A stretch of DNA of 64,000 nucleotides from Bradyrhizobium sp. 190 (GTDB taxonomy: Bacteria > Pseudomonadota > Alphaproteobacteria > Rhizobiales > Xanthobacteraceae): positions 186,001 to 250,000 of the forward strand of contig NZ_JADPJL010000047.1 in the NCBI RefSeq assembly GCF_023073415.1, written 5' to 3'. Positions 1 to 8,122 of the stretch are shown here, piece by piece; the stretch's first letter is position 1; every line of letters begins with the position of its first letter. The notes under the pieces are model-generated. The model was not told where the DNA came from. It searched no databases and worked only from the letters and a program-made list of their open reading frames with translations. Position numbers and translations under genes: made by a program.

Positions 1-140
1 AAGGTTATGCCGTTATGGTAACGGTCCCTCGTCGCGCGGATGCCCTCGATCAAACGTAGGGTGCCGATCGATCCGGATTCGACACCTCTTGTTGGCTCAT
101 CGCCTGAGGCTGGGATTGTCCGTGATTGGCGCTGCTCAGG
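1..140. other. Window edge, no gene seen
   Basis: Short stretch downstream of the minus-strand permease gene. The open frames here read antisense to that gene and have no convincing start signal. I see no clear terminator, repeat or RNA gene. Confidence 0.5.
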
Positions 141-2540
141 CTACCGGGGCACCACCTGCCCGACCGTTGCCGATGAGGCAGCAGGGGGCGATTTCACCGA
201 AGCTTCTCCGTGCGCATCGCTCGTTGTAATGGTTGCGACGACGTCGGCGGCTATCGTTTCAAGCAATGCGACTTCGTTTTCTTCCAGCGCGCGGGGTTCT
301 GAGTCGAGAATGCACAGCGCTCCGATTATCAGACCGTCGGCCGCACGTAGCGGCGCGCCGGCATAGAAGCGCATGTTCCATTGGTCTATCGTCTCGTTAT
401 CGGCAAAGCGCGGGTCGCGCTCGATATCCGAAACCACCAGCGTCTCCTCGTTAGCCACAACGTAGTTGCAGATCGCGTGTTCGCGGTCCATCGGCAGCAG
501 CGTGCCTGTATCGTCGGTGATGGCATTTGGCAACTTGCCACTTTGTCCGACGAAGTATTCTCGGTCCTTATCGATGGTGGTGATCACGGCAAGGCTGGTG
601 TTGAATACGTCGGCCGCGCGTTTGGCGAGTGCATCCAGAGCTTCACGTTTGTCACCCTCCAAGACCCCGGTCGCTTTGAGCGCGTCGACACGCTCTGCGT
701 CGTTGTCAGGTATGGGGGCTTGCTGGGCTGCCTTGGCTTCTTCAGGAGCGACGATGCGGTGAATACGACGAACCGCCTCATCAACCGAAGTCACGACAGC
801 ATCGGCTTTGAGCGCTGCGAGGGATTCGTCAGTCAACAGTTCTGGCGGCGCGTTCCATAGCGCAAGGACGATGCGCATATTCGGCCATCGTCTTCGCAGA
901 CGTCGGCAGGCGTGGCGAGCGGGAATGGCCGGATTCGGCGTAAAGTAACTGAGGCAGACAATGTCTGCGCTCTTCAGGTCGAGCTTGGCCAGATAGTCGG
1001 CATTGATGCTTGCAGCGGGTTGGGAAGCTGCGGCGATTCCTGCGAAAGAGAGCGCATGGGCCAGCATCTCGCCGGCGAGGGCATCGATCTCCCATTTCCC
1101 TCCGATGCACAGGACCCTAGGCTTTGCCTCCGGACTCAGGGAGGAGGGGTATTGATCCTTCAGGTCGTCGAGCAGCGTATCCATTCCGCTTGCCAGGCGC
1201 AGCCGGTGCTCGGCGCTCGCGTTCTGCAGATATTCCTCGCTTGCCAGACGAAGGACCTCAATGCCGATTTCATCATAGAATGATACGATCGAAGATTTTT
1301 CGATCTCGGTGCTTGCGATCTCGACAGCTTCGTCGGCATCATCTGCAATCAGCCGCTGATAGATGCGGGCCGGAACATCCAGTGCAGGCGTCGAGCCGAG
1401 CATGGTGGCGAGGAAGCGCAACTGCGGCAGATTGCGCCCAAGAACCAGCAGACAAACCGTGAGGGGGGTGGAGAGGATCAGCCCTACGGGACCCCAAAGC
1501 GCTGTCCATAATATGGCCGCGGCGATCAGCGCTATGGCCGACAGGCCGGTACTGGAACCATAGAGCAGCGGCTCGACAATGTTGTTGCTTGTCAACTCGA
1601 GGACGACGATCAGCGCAACAGTCCAAAGCAGCATGCTCCAGCCGCTGTCGACGGCAAAGGCGAGCGCGACTGGAAAGATCGCAGCAATCAGCGGGCCGAC
1701 ATAGGGGACGAAGCGCATGACCGCGCCGACGGCGCCCCACAGCAGGGCGCCGGGTACGCCGATGATCCAGAGGCCGGCAGCTAGCGGCACGCCGTAGCTG
1801 ACGTTTACGAGTAGCTGCATCAGAAGGTATCTGCTGATACGTGCGCCAGCCTCCTGAATCGCGTCGGTCGAGCGATGGAAGTTCCCTCCCAACAGCCGCA
1901 GAAGCCGGTCGCGAAGATCGCCGATATCAAGCAGCGCCAGAAAGACGAAGATCAGGATGATGCCGGCGGTCGCCAGGGGCTCCGCTGAGCGCACAACCCA
2001 GGCAAATACCTGCTCGAACGGCGTTTGCGGTGTGGGGACGATTTCGACGCGCTGCGGGACGGGGCCGTCCGCGGGCTTAGTGTCCTTTGACTCCACCTCC
2101 TTCTGTAAGCGTTCGACGGTTCTCAGGACGCCGTCTAAAAATCCCGGTGCTTTGAGATTTTGGCGCAGATCCGACAGCTTCGTCAGTATCGTCGATTGAT
2201 AGGCCGGCAATTCGACCGCGATCGAACGGACCTGGGCGCCGAGAATGACGCCTAGTCCTGCCAGAGCGCACACGACGGTCACCATGACCAGGCTCGTCGC
2301 GAGCAGTCTGGGCAGGCCTCGTCGGACAAACCAGGTGACCGGCGGGTTCAGTGCGAAAGTGATGAGGAAGGCGATCGCGAGCGGTATGAGGATATCGCGG
2401 CCGTAGTACAGGCCGGCAAGAAGGATAGCGGCCGTCACCAGGGCGGCCGCGATTTTCACAATATCCAGATCGCGAGACGTGACCGAATCCCCGCGGACTC
2501 GGCTTGGTAGAACCCTTGGGGCTGTGGGCAAATTAGGCAT
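141..2540 (-). CDS. AI-2E family permease fused to a Rossmann-like and a GAF domain
   Basis: This 799-residue inner-membrane protein starts with an AI-2E/PerM-type transporter (about residues 20-370) with many hydrophobic helices and the family hallmark near PYVGPLIA. A Rossmann-like segment follows (about 475-590, beginning RVLCIGGKWEIDAL) that resembles a B12-binding fold but lacks the DxHxxG cobalamin ligand. A GAF domain ends the protein (about 615-775, with DREHAICNYVV and FYAGAPL). AI-2E permeases are normally about 350 residues, so the C-terminal half is an addition that suggests ligand or redox sensing coupled to transport; this is inference. I chose the ATG at 2540 because GGAG lies 4 nt upstream; a longer frame to 2669 adds 43 residues of non-conserved character. 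It is monocistronic. The substrate is unknown. Confidence 0.85.
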   Translation of the reverse strand: MPNLPTAPRVLPSRVRGDSVTSRDLDIVKIAAALVTAAILLAGLYYGRDILIPLAIAFLITFALNPPVTWFVRRGLPRLLATSLVMVTVVCALAGLGVILGAQVRSIAVELPAYQSTILTKLSDLRQNLKAPGFLDGVLRTVERLQKEVESKDTKPADGPVPQRVEIVPTPQTPFEQVFAWVVRSAEPLATAGIILIFVFLALLDIGDLRDRLLRLLGGNFHRSTDAIQEAGARISRYLLMQLLVNVSYGVPLAAGLWIIGVPGALLWGAVGAVMRFVPYVGPLIAAIFPVALAFAVDSGWSMLLWTVALIVVLELTSNNIVEPLLYGSSTGLSAIALIAAAILWTALWGPVGLILSTPLTVCLLVLGRNLPQLRFLATMLGSTPALDVPARIYQRLIADDADEAVEIASTEIEKSSIVSFYDEIGIEVLRLASEEYLQNASAEHRLRLASGMDTLLDDLKDQYPSSLSPEAKPRVLCIGGKWEIDALAGEMLAHALSFAGIAAASQPAASINADYLAKLDLKSADIVCLSYFTPNPAIPARHACRRLRRRWPNMRIVLALWNAPPELLTDESLAALKADAVVTSVDEAVRRIHRIVAPEEAKAAQQAPIPDNDAERVDALKATGVLEGDKREALDALAKRAADVFNTSLAVITTIDKDREYFVGQSGKLPNAITDDTGTLLPMDREHAICNYVVANEETLVVSDIERDPRFADNETIDQWNMRFYAGAPLRAADGLIIGALCILDSEPRALEENEVALLETIAADVVATITTSDAHGEASVKSPPAASSATVGQVVPR

Positions 2541-3065
2541 TTTGCTCCGCCTCACACCAAAACGCGAACGGACCCGGCAAGTTCCCCTTATGCCATTCGT
2601 CCCGCGAGTTGGGCACGCGCAATAACTGAGCCGGGCTCCCTGTGGGCATATCCGACAAAGCACCCTCACTACGCTTGAACTGGAAATGAGGGGGAATTCT
2701 CCAGGTTCAGTTCGTCGGGCCTGGGGGCATCGATTACGTCAACCCTGGAGACGATCCGAGCAAGAAGCAATCGCAGCCCGGATTCGGCATTGAAGTGCCC
2801 TTCCCAAAAGGTGCTCTCCACTGCCGACGTAATGATCGAATAAGGAGGCTGCATGCTGCGGTGCATGAGTCCGGAGCTAGCACTTTTCGGACCTCACCCG
2901 ATGTCCGACGTGAGTCCGGAATGCGCATCCAAGCGGAAGTCCGCCAGCCACTCTGGATTTATGGGGTCACAGCCGCCCGGTTCCGGCGTGGCGTGATGCA
3001 CCTCACGGTGCAACGGGGCGGTGGCGTCCAGGATGGTATCGGATGTCAGCCATCGGAGGGATGCC
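2541..3065. other. Intergenic region without a secure gene
   Basis: About 520 bp between the divergent permease and the small membrane protein. Its open frames are short and lack family features. The only notable signal is a strong AAGGAGG ahead of a 47-codon frame (listed separately). Several TCCGGA and GTCCG repeats occur around 2870-2930. Promoters for both flanking genes must lie here but I cannot place them. Confidence 0.4.
2853..2996 (+). CDS. Possible 47-residue small ORF
   Basis: The ATG is preceded by AAGGAGG at a 4-nt spacing, the best ribosome binding site in this intergenic region. The product has no hydrophobic segment, no recognisable motif and a composition (Ser, Pro, Gly, Cys) like that of decayed intergenic repeats common in this group. 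It could be a real small protein, an upstream ORF of the gene at 3066, or coincidence. I lean towards coincidence or a gene relic. Confidence 0.2.
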   Translation: MLRCMSPELALFGPHPMSDVSPECASKRKSASHSGFMGSQPPGSGVA

Positions 3066-3287
3066 ATGGATCAGGCAAAGCGATTGAAGCTCGCCGCCGT
3101 TTTCTTCACCATCTTCTGGATCGGCGGGATGCTGTGGTGGAGCGGCGAATATCATCCCGCCTACATCATCCTTCTTGCCGTTTGCGGGACCATCGGAGGC
3201 TATCTCTGGTACCTTGCCATGCGCTGGGTATTTCAGCACATGCACCTGCTCAACGGCGATTATGGCGGCGGCCGGGAGACGCCGTGA
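3066..3287 (+). CDS. Small two-helix membrane protein, unknown function
   Basis: A 73-residue protein with two hydrophobic segments (about residues 8-20 and 28-45, separated by WWSGEYHP) and a short polar tail ending GGGRETP. The ATG at 3066 has GGAGGG five bases upstream; the frame is open to 3021 but those extra 15 residues lack a better start. I do not recognise the family. The Trp-rich turn between helices and the small size fit a single-unit inner-membrane protein. Its downstream neighbour is only a gene remnant, so context gives no functional hint. Confidence 0.6.
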   Translation: MDQAKRLKLAAVFFTIFWIGGMLWWSGEYHPAYIILLAVCGTIGGYLWYLAMRWVFQHMHLLNGDYGGGRETP

Positions 3288-3317
3288 GGCGGTGACGCGT
3301 TCGTCGACTGCTGTTAA

Positions 3318-3551
3318 TTTCCTCTCCGCAACGTCTGTGTCGAGCGCAGCGCCACGCTGTTGTTCCACGCCGGCCACGACCGCCAGCGCAATATCCATGC
3401 GGGCTCCACGCATCGGATGTTGAGCGCTTACAATGCGAAACTGCGCAAGTATCTCATCGACAATCATTACATGGAGACGCTGGCGTTTCACACCATTCCG
3501 GGCAGCACGATCATCGACCGGTTCGGCTACCGGGAATGTCCGCGCCAGTAG
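3318..3551 (+). pseudogene. C-terminal gene remnant
   Basis: A 77-codon open stretch follows an in-frame TAA at 3315-3317. It has no ATG or GTG start (only TTG at 3360 or CTG at 3357) and no Shine-Dalgarno sequence. The translation has ordinary protein composition (for example RNIHAGSTHRML, YNAKLRKYLIDNHYMETLAF, STIIDRFGYRE) and ends at a proper stop just before the convergent P450 gene. It looks like the preserved C-terminus of a protein whose 5' part has been lost. I cannot assign the parent family. Confidence 0.4.
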
Positions 3552-3562
3552 CCGTCGCGAGA

Positions 3563-4735
3563 TCAGGCGGCGTCCCACTTCACCGGCAGATTGAGTAATC
3601 CCCGAAACGCCCAGCCGCCGATTCGCACCGGTTCGCTCTCGTCCAGCCGCAGGCCCTTCAGCCGCGCGAACGCGCTCGGCAGCGCGACGTCGGCCACCAT
3701 GGCGCGGGAGGCGAACGCGCCGGCGCAATAATGCGGCCCGGCGCCGAAGGCGATGCTCTTCTGGGTGTCGCGGGTGATGTCGAAACGATCCGGCTCGGCA
3801 AAGCAGGCCTCGTCGCGATTGGCCGAGCCGAACATGAAGAACACGCGGTCTTCCGGCTCGAAGTCGATGCCTGCATAGGTCCACGGCTTGGCGACGCGTC
3901 GCGGCGACATGCCGATCGGCGCGATCCAGCGCGCGTATTCCTCAAATACGTCGAGCCACTTCGCCCTGCCGTCCTGAACCAGCGCGAGCTGTTCGGGATG
4001 CGTCAGCAACGCCCAGGTCGCGCCTGCTATCGCATCGCGCGGCTCGTTCTGCCCGCCCGAAATCGCAAGCTTGATGTTGGCGCGGATGCTTTCCATGTTC
4101 TGGCCTGACGCCAGCAGCACGCTCAGGATCGAGGTGTTCGGGTGTTTCTTCACCACCGGAATCATGTCGTCGATCGCGGCATCGATGCCTGATGTCGCCG
4201 CATGGCAGCGCGCCTCGACCTCCTTGTTGCCGGTGTAATTGGCGATGCCGTCGATCATCGCCTGCGACCACGCGTCCATGTCCTGGTAGCGCATGTTGGT
4301 CAAACCAGTGACGTCCTTCAGGCATTCGGCCGACAGCGGCAGCGCCAGCGCCTTGCAGAGATCGGCAGCGCCTTTCGGCGCGAGCTCGTCGAGGATGCGG
4401 TCCGCATGAGCCTGAAATTGTCGGACCCAGGTGTCGCGTACCGTGCGCGGCGACACCGCGGGAAACATCGCGTGCCGCTCGCTCATGTGCGCATCGCCAT
4501 CCTTGCGCATCATGTTGTGGCCCATCAGCACGTTCATCAGCCCGTTCGGCTGGTGCGAGGAGAACACGTCGATGCGCTTCTCCTGGGTGAAGATGTCGTC
4601 GCGGCGGGTGAACACGGTGGAGCCCAACTGCGGCACGAACGCGATCGGCGCTTCCTTCCGCATCTTCGCCAGTGCGGGATAGGGATCGGCCCAGAACGAG
4701 GGGACGTCGATGTCGAAATGCGGGGCGTTGGACAT
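3563..4735 (-). CDS. Cytochrome P450
   Basis: A 390-residue soluble bacterial P450. The haem-thiolate loop is FGAGPHYCAG with Cys337 as axial ligand, and the ExxR of helix K is EYAR (266-269). The oxygen-activation region of helix I reads SGGQNEP (226-232), so the usual acid-Thr pair is replaced by Asn-Glu-Pro; related alphaproteobacterial P450s with this NEP variant exist to my recollection, but it departs from the classical motif. It lies 7 nt downstream of an SDR gene on the same strand and should be co-transcribed. No ferredoxin or reductase is adjacent, so electron donors come from elsewhere. The substrate is unknown; a hydroxylation followed by dehydrogenation is plausible. Confidence 0.92.
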   Translation of the reverse strand: MSNAPHFDIDVPSFWADPYPALAKMRKEAPIAFVPQLGSTVFTRRDDIFTQEKRIDVFSSHQPNGLMNVLMGHNMMRKDGDAHMSERHAMFPAVSPRTVRDTWVRQFQAHADRILDELAPKGAADLCKALALPLSAECLKDVTGLTNMRYQDMDAWSQAMIDGIANYTGNKEVEARCHAATSGIDAAIDDMIPVVKKHPNTSILSVLLASGQNMESIRANIKLAISGGQNEPRDAIAGATWALLTHPEQLALVQDGRAKWLDVFEEYARWIAPIGMSPRRVAKPWTYAGIDFEPEDRVFFMFGSANRDEACFAEPDRFDITRDTQKSIAFGAGPHYCAGAFASRAMVADVALPSAFARLKGLRLDESEPVRIGGWAFRGLLNLPVKWDAA

Positions 4736-4742
4736 GATGTGC

Positions 4743-5510
4743 TCACACAGCTCGGTAACCGCCGTCGACCATCACGATCGATCCGGATACGTAAGCCGAA
4801 AGATCGGAGGCGAGGAAGATCGCGGGGCCGACGATATCTTCCGCTGTGCCGGCGCGCCCCAGCGGGGTGTGGTCCATGAAGGTCTTCACAAGGTCCGGAT
4901 TGTTGGCGCGGGCATTGGCGTTCAGCGGCGTTGCGATGAAGCCCGGGCCGATCGCGTTGACGCGGACGCCTTCCTTGCCGAGTTCGGCGGCGAGCGCCTT
5001 GGTGAAGCCGAGCACGCCGTGCTTGGAGGCGGTGTAGGCCGGCGAGCTTGGCGTGCGCACATGCACGAAGGACTGGATCGAGCCGATATTGACGATGCGT
5101 CCCTTGCTGGCGCGCAAGGGCGCGAGGAACGCATGCGTCACATTGAAGACGCCGGTGAGGTTGATCGCGATGATGTCTTCCCAGTCGTTGATCACGGCGT
5201 CCGCCGCGCCCAGCATGCCGTTGCGGCGGACGATGCCGGCATTGTTGACGAGGATCGAGACCTGTCCGACCTTGTCGGCGATCTGTTTTGCCATTGCGAC
5301 GCAGTCCTCGCGTTTGGCGACATCGAGCGGAAAGCTTTCAGCACTTCCGCCAGCGTCGCGGATTTCCTTCGCGGCCTCGGCCGCCGCCTTCTCCTCCCTG
5401 TCGAGCAGCACGACGCGCGCGCCCTCGCGGGCATAGCCGGCCGCGATGGCGCGCCCGATCCCGGAGCCTGCACCGGTGACGACGGCGATGTGATTCTGGA
5501 GAAGGGGCAT
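4743..5510 (-). CDS. SDR family NAD(P)-dependent oxidoreductase
   Basis: A 255-residue classical short-chain dehydrogenase. The nucleotide motif TGAGSGIG is at residues 12-19, NNAG follows in the centre, and the active site is Ser144, Tyr159, Lys163 (YTASK). The C-terminus ends in the usual VDGG stretch. The ATG at 5510 is preceded by GAGGAA; a longer frame to 5603 only translates the neighbouring palindromic repeat and is rejected. It is the first gene of a two-gene unit with the cytochrome P450, suggesting that it oxidises an alcohol formed by the P450 or supplies its substrate. The specific substrate cannot be read from sequence. Confidence 0.92.
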   Translation of the reverse strand: MPLLQNHIAVVTGAGSGIGRAIAAGYAREGARVVLLDREEKAAAEAAKEIRDAGGSAESFPLDVAKREDCVAMAKQIADKVGQVSILVNNAGIVRRNGMLGAADAVINDWEDIIAINLTGVFNVTHAFLAPLRASKGRIVNIGSIQSFVHVRTPSSPAYTASKHGVLGFTKALAAELGKEGVRVNAIGPGFIATPLNANARANNPDLVKTFMDHTPLGRAGTAEDIVGPAIFLASDLSAYVSGSIVMVDGGYRAV

Positions 5511-5573
5511 GGGGCGTTCCTCTGCTTTTGGTTTTGGCGGAGGATAGCAAGCGTACCCGTTAGTACAAGATCC

Positions 5574-5657
5574 GTAGGATGGGTAGAGCGTAGCGAAACC
5601 CATCGATGGCTACAGATGAGCGAAAAGATGGGTATCGCTTCGCTCCACCCATCCTAC
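5574..5657. repeat. Palindromic intergenic repeat, GTAGGATGGGT type
   Basis: The arms GTAGGATGGGTAGAGCG and CGCTCCACCCATCCTAC face each other around a short centre. A second copy lies at 14671-14755. It sits upstream of the SDR gene, directly next to a repeat of a second type (5691-5778). Confidence 0.85.
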
Positions 5658-5690
5658 GGAACCATAACGACGCTACAGCTTGCAGGTAAT

Positions 5691-5778
5691 GTAGCCCGGA
5701 TGGAGCGCAGCGAAATCCGGGGGACCGGCCTCACTCGGACAGATTTCCCCGGATTGCGCTTCGCTCCATCCGGGCTAC
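5691..5778. repeat. Palindromic intergenic repeat, GTAGCCCGGAT type
   Basis: Inverted arms GTAGCCCGGATGGAGCG and CGCTCCATCCGGGCTAC flank a centre of about 40 bp. Further copies occur at 9291, 15355, 16903 and 31828. It abuts the 3' end of the small secreted-protein gene and may act as a transcript-end stem-loop for it. Confidence 0.85.
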
Positions 5779-5785
5779 GACGAAA

Positions 5786-6040
5786 TCAAAGCGAGCAGGT
5801 GCCGTTGCGCAAGAGGCCATCCTTGAAGGCCAGCGCGTCGCCGAAGGTCGGCACTTCACTGCGTACGATCACGGTGTAATTCCCGGGATACGGCGCGGTC
5901 GGGATGCTCTGGTCCCAGATCTGGCAGAAGCCGGAATCCTGCCAGCGGATCAGGTGATAGGCGGCCTGCGCCGGGCTCGACGCGGCAAGTGCGGTGAAGC
6001 CGATGCCGGCAACGGCGCAGAGGGCAAAAATACGACGCAT
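5786..6040 (-). CDS. Small secreted protein, unknown function
   Basis: An 84-residue protein with a clear Sec signal peptide (MRRIFALCAVAGIGFTALAA, cleavage likely after AQA) and a mature part of about 57 residues containing two Cys (C-Q-I-W and the C-terminal GTCSL) that could form a disulphide in the periplasm. The ATG at 6040 has GGAG seven bases upstream; a TTG two codons earlier is too close to that site. I recall similar short conserved proteins in Bradyrhizobium, but no function. It is a single gene, with a palindromic repeat just past its stop. Confidence 0.7.
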   Translation of the reverse strand: MRRIFALCAVAGIGFTALAASSPAQAAYHLIRWQDSGFCQIWDQSIPTAPYPGNYTVIVRSEVPTFGDALAFKDGLLRNGTCSL

Positions 6041-6218
6041 CTTCAATCTCCTGTTTGGAACACGGGCTCTCGCGCCCGGATCCCCCTTGAGTAGCGGGCA
6101 AGGCGAGAAGGTTCAAAGGCGCAAACCGCGAAGTGGAATGGGTTAGCGAAATCCTCAACCGCTGTTATGATTCAGCCCCGGCCGCGGGGCGATGCCATTG
6201 TCGTGAAGGAGGCGAAGC

Positions 6219-6767
6219 ATGATGCAAGCAGCAAGCCCATGGCGCGCGCTAAGCCCGCGCAGCCGCGCAAGCGCCGTGCTGACCATGCTGTGCGCGGTAG
6301 CCGCGCTATCGTTTCCATCGGGCGGATCGCCGGCCGCCGCGCCGATCGCGGTGGCGGTGGCGGATTTCGATTATTTCGACACCTCGGGAGAAGTCGCGGA
6401 CCAGAGCGCGGAGCATCGCGCCCGCGTGGCGTCGTTTGCAAAGTTGCTGCGCGATAATCTGGCGGCCCAGGGCGATTATCGCGTGGTGCCGATCGAATGC
6501 CCCGATCATCCCTGCACCGCCACCAGCATGTCGCAGGAGGTTTTCATCGCCGCCGTCCGCCGCGCCGGCGCGCGGCTCGTGGTCTATGGCGGCATCCGCA
6601 AGATGAGCACGCTGGTGCAATGGGGCGAAATCCAGCTGCTGGACCTCGAAGCCGAGAAATTGTTGATGCGGCGAACGGTGACGTTCCGCGGCGACAACGA
6701 TGCCGCCTATCGCCATGCCGCCGATTTCGTCAGCAATACGCTGAAGGAAACGATGCCGAAGCCGTGA
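6219..6767 (+). CDS. DUF2380-type secreted protein
   Basis: A 182-residue protein with an N-terminal hydrophobic export segment (about residues 18-42) followed by a compact domain starting VAVADFDYFDTSGE, which I recognise as the DUF2380 family of predicted exported proteins in Rhizobiales. Two Cys (IECPDHPCTAT) are close enough for a disulphide. AGGAGG lies seven bases before the ATG pair. The neighbour RidA gene is convergent. Members often occur near outer-membrane or curli-like assembly genes, but none is seen here, so its role remains unknown. Confidence 0.7.
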   Translation: MMQAASPWRALSPRSRASAVLTMLCAVAALSFPSGGSPAAAPIAVAVADFDYFDTSGEVADQSAEHRARVASFAKLLRDNLAAQGDYRVVPIECPDHPCTATSMSQEVFIAAVRRAGARLVVYGGIRKMSTLVQWGEIQLLDLEAEKLLMRRTVTFRGDNDAAYRHAADFVSNTLKETMPKP

Positions 6768-6771
6768 CGCA

Positions 6772-7161
6772 TCACCGCGGCTGAAGCTGCGCTACGCACT
6801 CGATCTCGATCAGCATTTTCGGATCGGGCAGCGCCTGCACCACGCAGGTGGTACGGGCGGGGTAGGGCGCGGGTCCGAAGGCGGAGGCATACAGCACGTT
6901 CATCGCGGCGACGTCGGAGGCGCGCGTCAGCAGCACGTTGACCTTGACGAGATCGCGAAACGTCGCGCCCGCCTCGTCGAGTACGCGCTTGATGTTGGCG
7001 ACGACGAAGCCGAACTGTGCCTCGAAACCATCAGCCAGCGCGCCCTTGTCGTCAAAACCCGGAATGCCCGAGACGAACAGCAGGTCGCCTGTGCGCGCGG
7101 CGAAGGAGAGTGGCGGGGACTTGACGCCGGCGGGCGGCGCGAAGTGCTGGATCGGGGCCAT
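6772..7161 (-). CDS. RidA family protein (YjgF/YER057c/UK114)
   Basis: A 129-residue single-domain protein matching the RidA fold, which trimerises and hydrolyses reactive enamines and imines formed by PLP enzymes. Family marks include GDLLFVSGIPGFDDKG, the central VKVNVLLTRASDV, the PARTTCV arginine expected to bind the substrate carboxylate, and IEIECVA with the conserved glutamate near the C-terminus. It is monocistronic and convergent with the DUF2380 gene, five bases apart. Whether it is a true RidA deaminase or one of the divergent Rid subfamilies cannot be settled by reading. Confidence 0.9.
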   Translation of the reverse strand: MAPIQHFAPPAGVKSPPLSFAARTGDLLFVSGIPGFDDKGALADGFEAQFGFVVANIKRVLDEAGATFRDLVKVNVLLTRASDVAAMNVLYASAFGPAPYPARTTCVVQALPDPKMLIEIECVAQLQPR

Positions 7162-7560
7162 GGGACACCTTCATGAATGGGTTCGGTGCTTTGAGCCTAA
7201 CGCGCCGCTGCCTCGCTGGAAAGGCAGCGGCGCTGCGCTTGCGACCCGCCGATAGGACTGAAAAAGCTTGATGCCGGTACGAGGAGATCCCCGGAGGAGA
7301 TACTAGCGCAAGATGATCGCGGCGAGCGTAATGCAGTTCACAGGCGCGATAATTTTCGTTCGCTTGTGCACGTTTGCATATCGGCATCTCGGCCAGATTT
7401 TGATGAAATTGTGTCTTGCCCGCCGTCATGCGCCGGCGCGCGGGCCATCAATACGCTTTTCCCGTCCGCCCGATAAGGTACAATCGGCTCGTCACGACTC
7501 AATCGGTGCCGCACGCTGGCCCGCCAATTCCGCACCAATTTTTCCCTGGAGAAAATATCC
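7162..7560. other. Intergenic region with a 10-bp stem-loop
   Basis: Roughly 400 bp between the divergent RidA gene and the secreted-protein gene. It contains a perfect hairpin (CGCCGCTGCC at 7203-7212 pairing with GGCAGCGGCG at 7223-7232) without a U run. An 83-codon frame at 7313 is unconvincing. Nothing else stands out. Confidence 0.45.
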
Positions 7561-8001
7561 ATGAAGATGCCATCCGCCCTCCGTGCCGCCATGCTCGCGC
7601 TTGCGGCCCTCGTGGGCGTTACACTGTCCTCCGCCGTGCGTGCCGACGAAGGTTTCGTGCAGCTCACGATCTACAAGGCGGGCTGGGTGATCGGTGGCTC
7701 CGGCGGCAGCGGCGTGCTGGATTTCCGCGGACGGCGCTATCGGCTTTCGACCGGCGGGCTGGACTACGGCTTCGTGTTCGGCGGCTCGAAGACGATACTG
7801 CGCGGCCGCGTCAGCAACATCTATCGTCCCTCCGACGTCGCCGGCGTCTACGGCGCGGCCGGCGCGGGCCTTGCGGTGGGCCGCGGCGCGCGCGCGATCG
7901 TGCTGTCCAACCAGAAGGGTGCGGTGCTCGAATTGACCGGACACCAGGTGGGATTGATGGCGAACGCAGATCTCAGCGGATTAGCGATTACGATGCGGTA
8001 A
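7561..8001 (+). CDS. Secreted glycine-rich protein, unknown function
   Basis: A 146-residue protein with a Sec signal peptide (about residues 1-29, cleavage after VRADE or near SSAVRA) and a mature domain rich in Gly and short beta strands: GGSGGSGVLDFRGRRYRL, GGLDYGFVFG, DVAGVYGAAGAGLAVGRGARA. The pattern resembles small exported beta proteins that occur in multiple copies in Bradyrhizobium genomes and is vaguely like DUF1134-type lipid-binding folds, but I cannot assign it. The ATG at 7561 has only a modest CTGGAG upstream. A palindromic repeat follows immediately after the stop. Confidence 0.65.
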   Translation: MKMPSALRAAMLALAALVGVTLSSAVRADEGFVQLTIYKAGWVIGGSGGSGVLDFRGRRYRLSTGGLDYGFVFGGSKTILRGRVSNIYRPSDVAGVYGAAGAGLAVGRGARAIVLSNQKGAVLELTGHQVGLMANADLSGLAITMR

Positions 8002-8004
8002 CTT

Positions 8005-8091
8005 GTAGGGTGGGCAAAGGCGCGAAGCGCCGTGCCCACCATCCAGCACATCGCGCGAAATGGTGGGCACGCTTCGCTTTGCCCACCCTAC
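8005..8091. repeat. Palindromic intergenic repeat, GTAGGGTGGGC type
   Basis: Arms GTAGGGTGGGCAAAG and CTTTGCCCACCCTAC enclose inner GTGCCCACC / GGTGGGCAC pairing. It begins four bases after the stop of the secreted-protein gene. Other copies are at 10760-10859 and, as a half, 18017-18046. Confidence 0.85.
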
Positions 8092-8122
8092 GGCGCCGGA
8101 TCAAAATGGTGGGCACCTGGCG

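Noticed and set aside
40..860. Plus-strand open frames opposite the permease gene
   Set aside because: They run antisense to a well-supported protein, have no ribosome site and encode Arg/Ser-rich low-quality translations.
2795..3295. 166-codon plus-strand frame
   Set aside because: It overlaps the better-supported small membrane protein in another frame, and its Arg/His-rich translation is typical of a shadow frame.
7313..7564. 83-codon frame upstream of the secreted protein
   Set aside because: Its Shine-Dalgarno-like sequence is 13 bases away, composition changes to basic after 35 residues and it runs into the next start.
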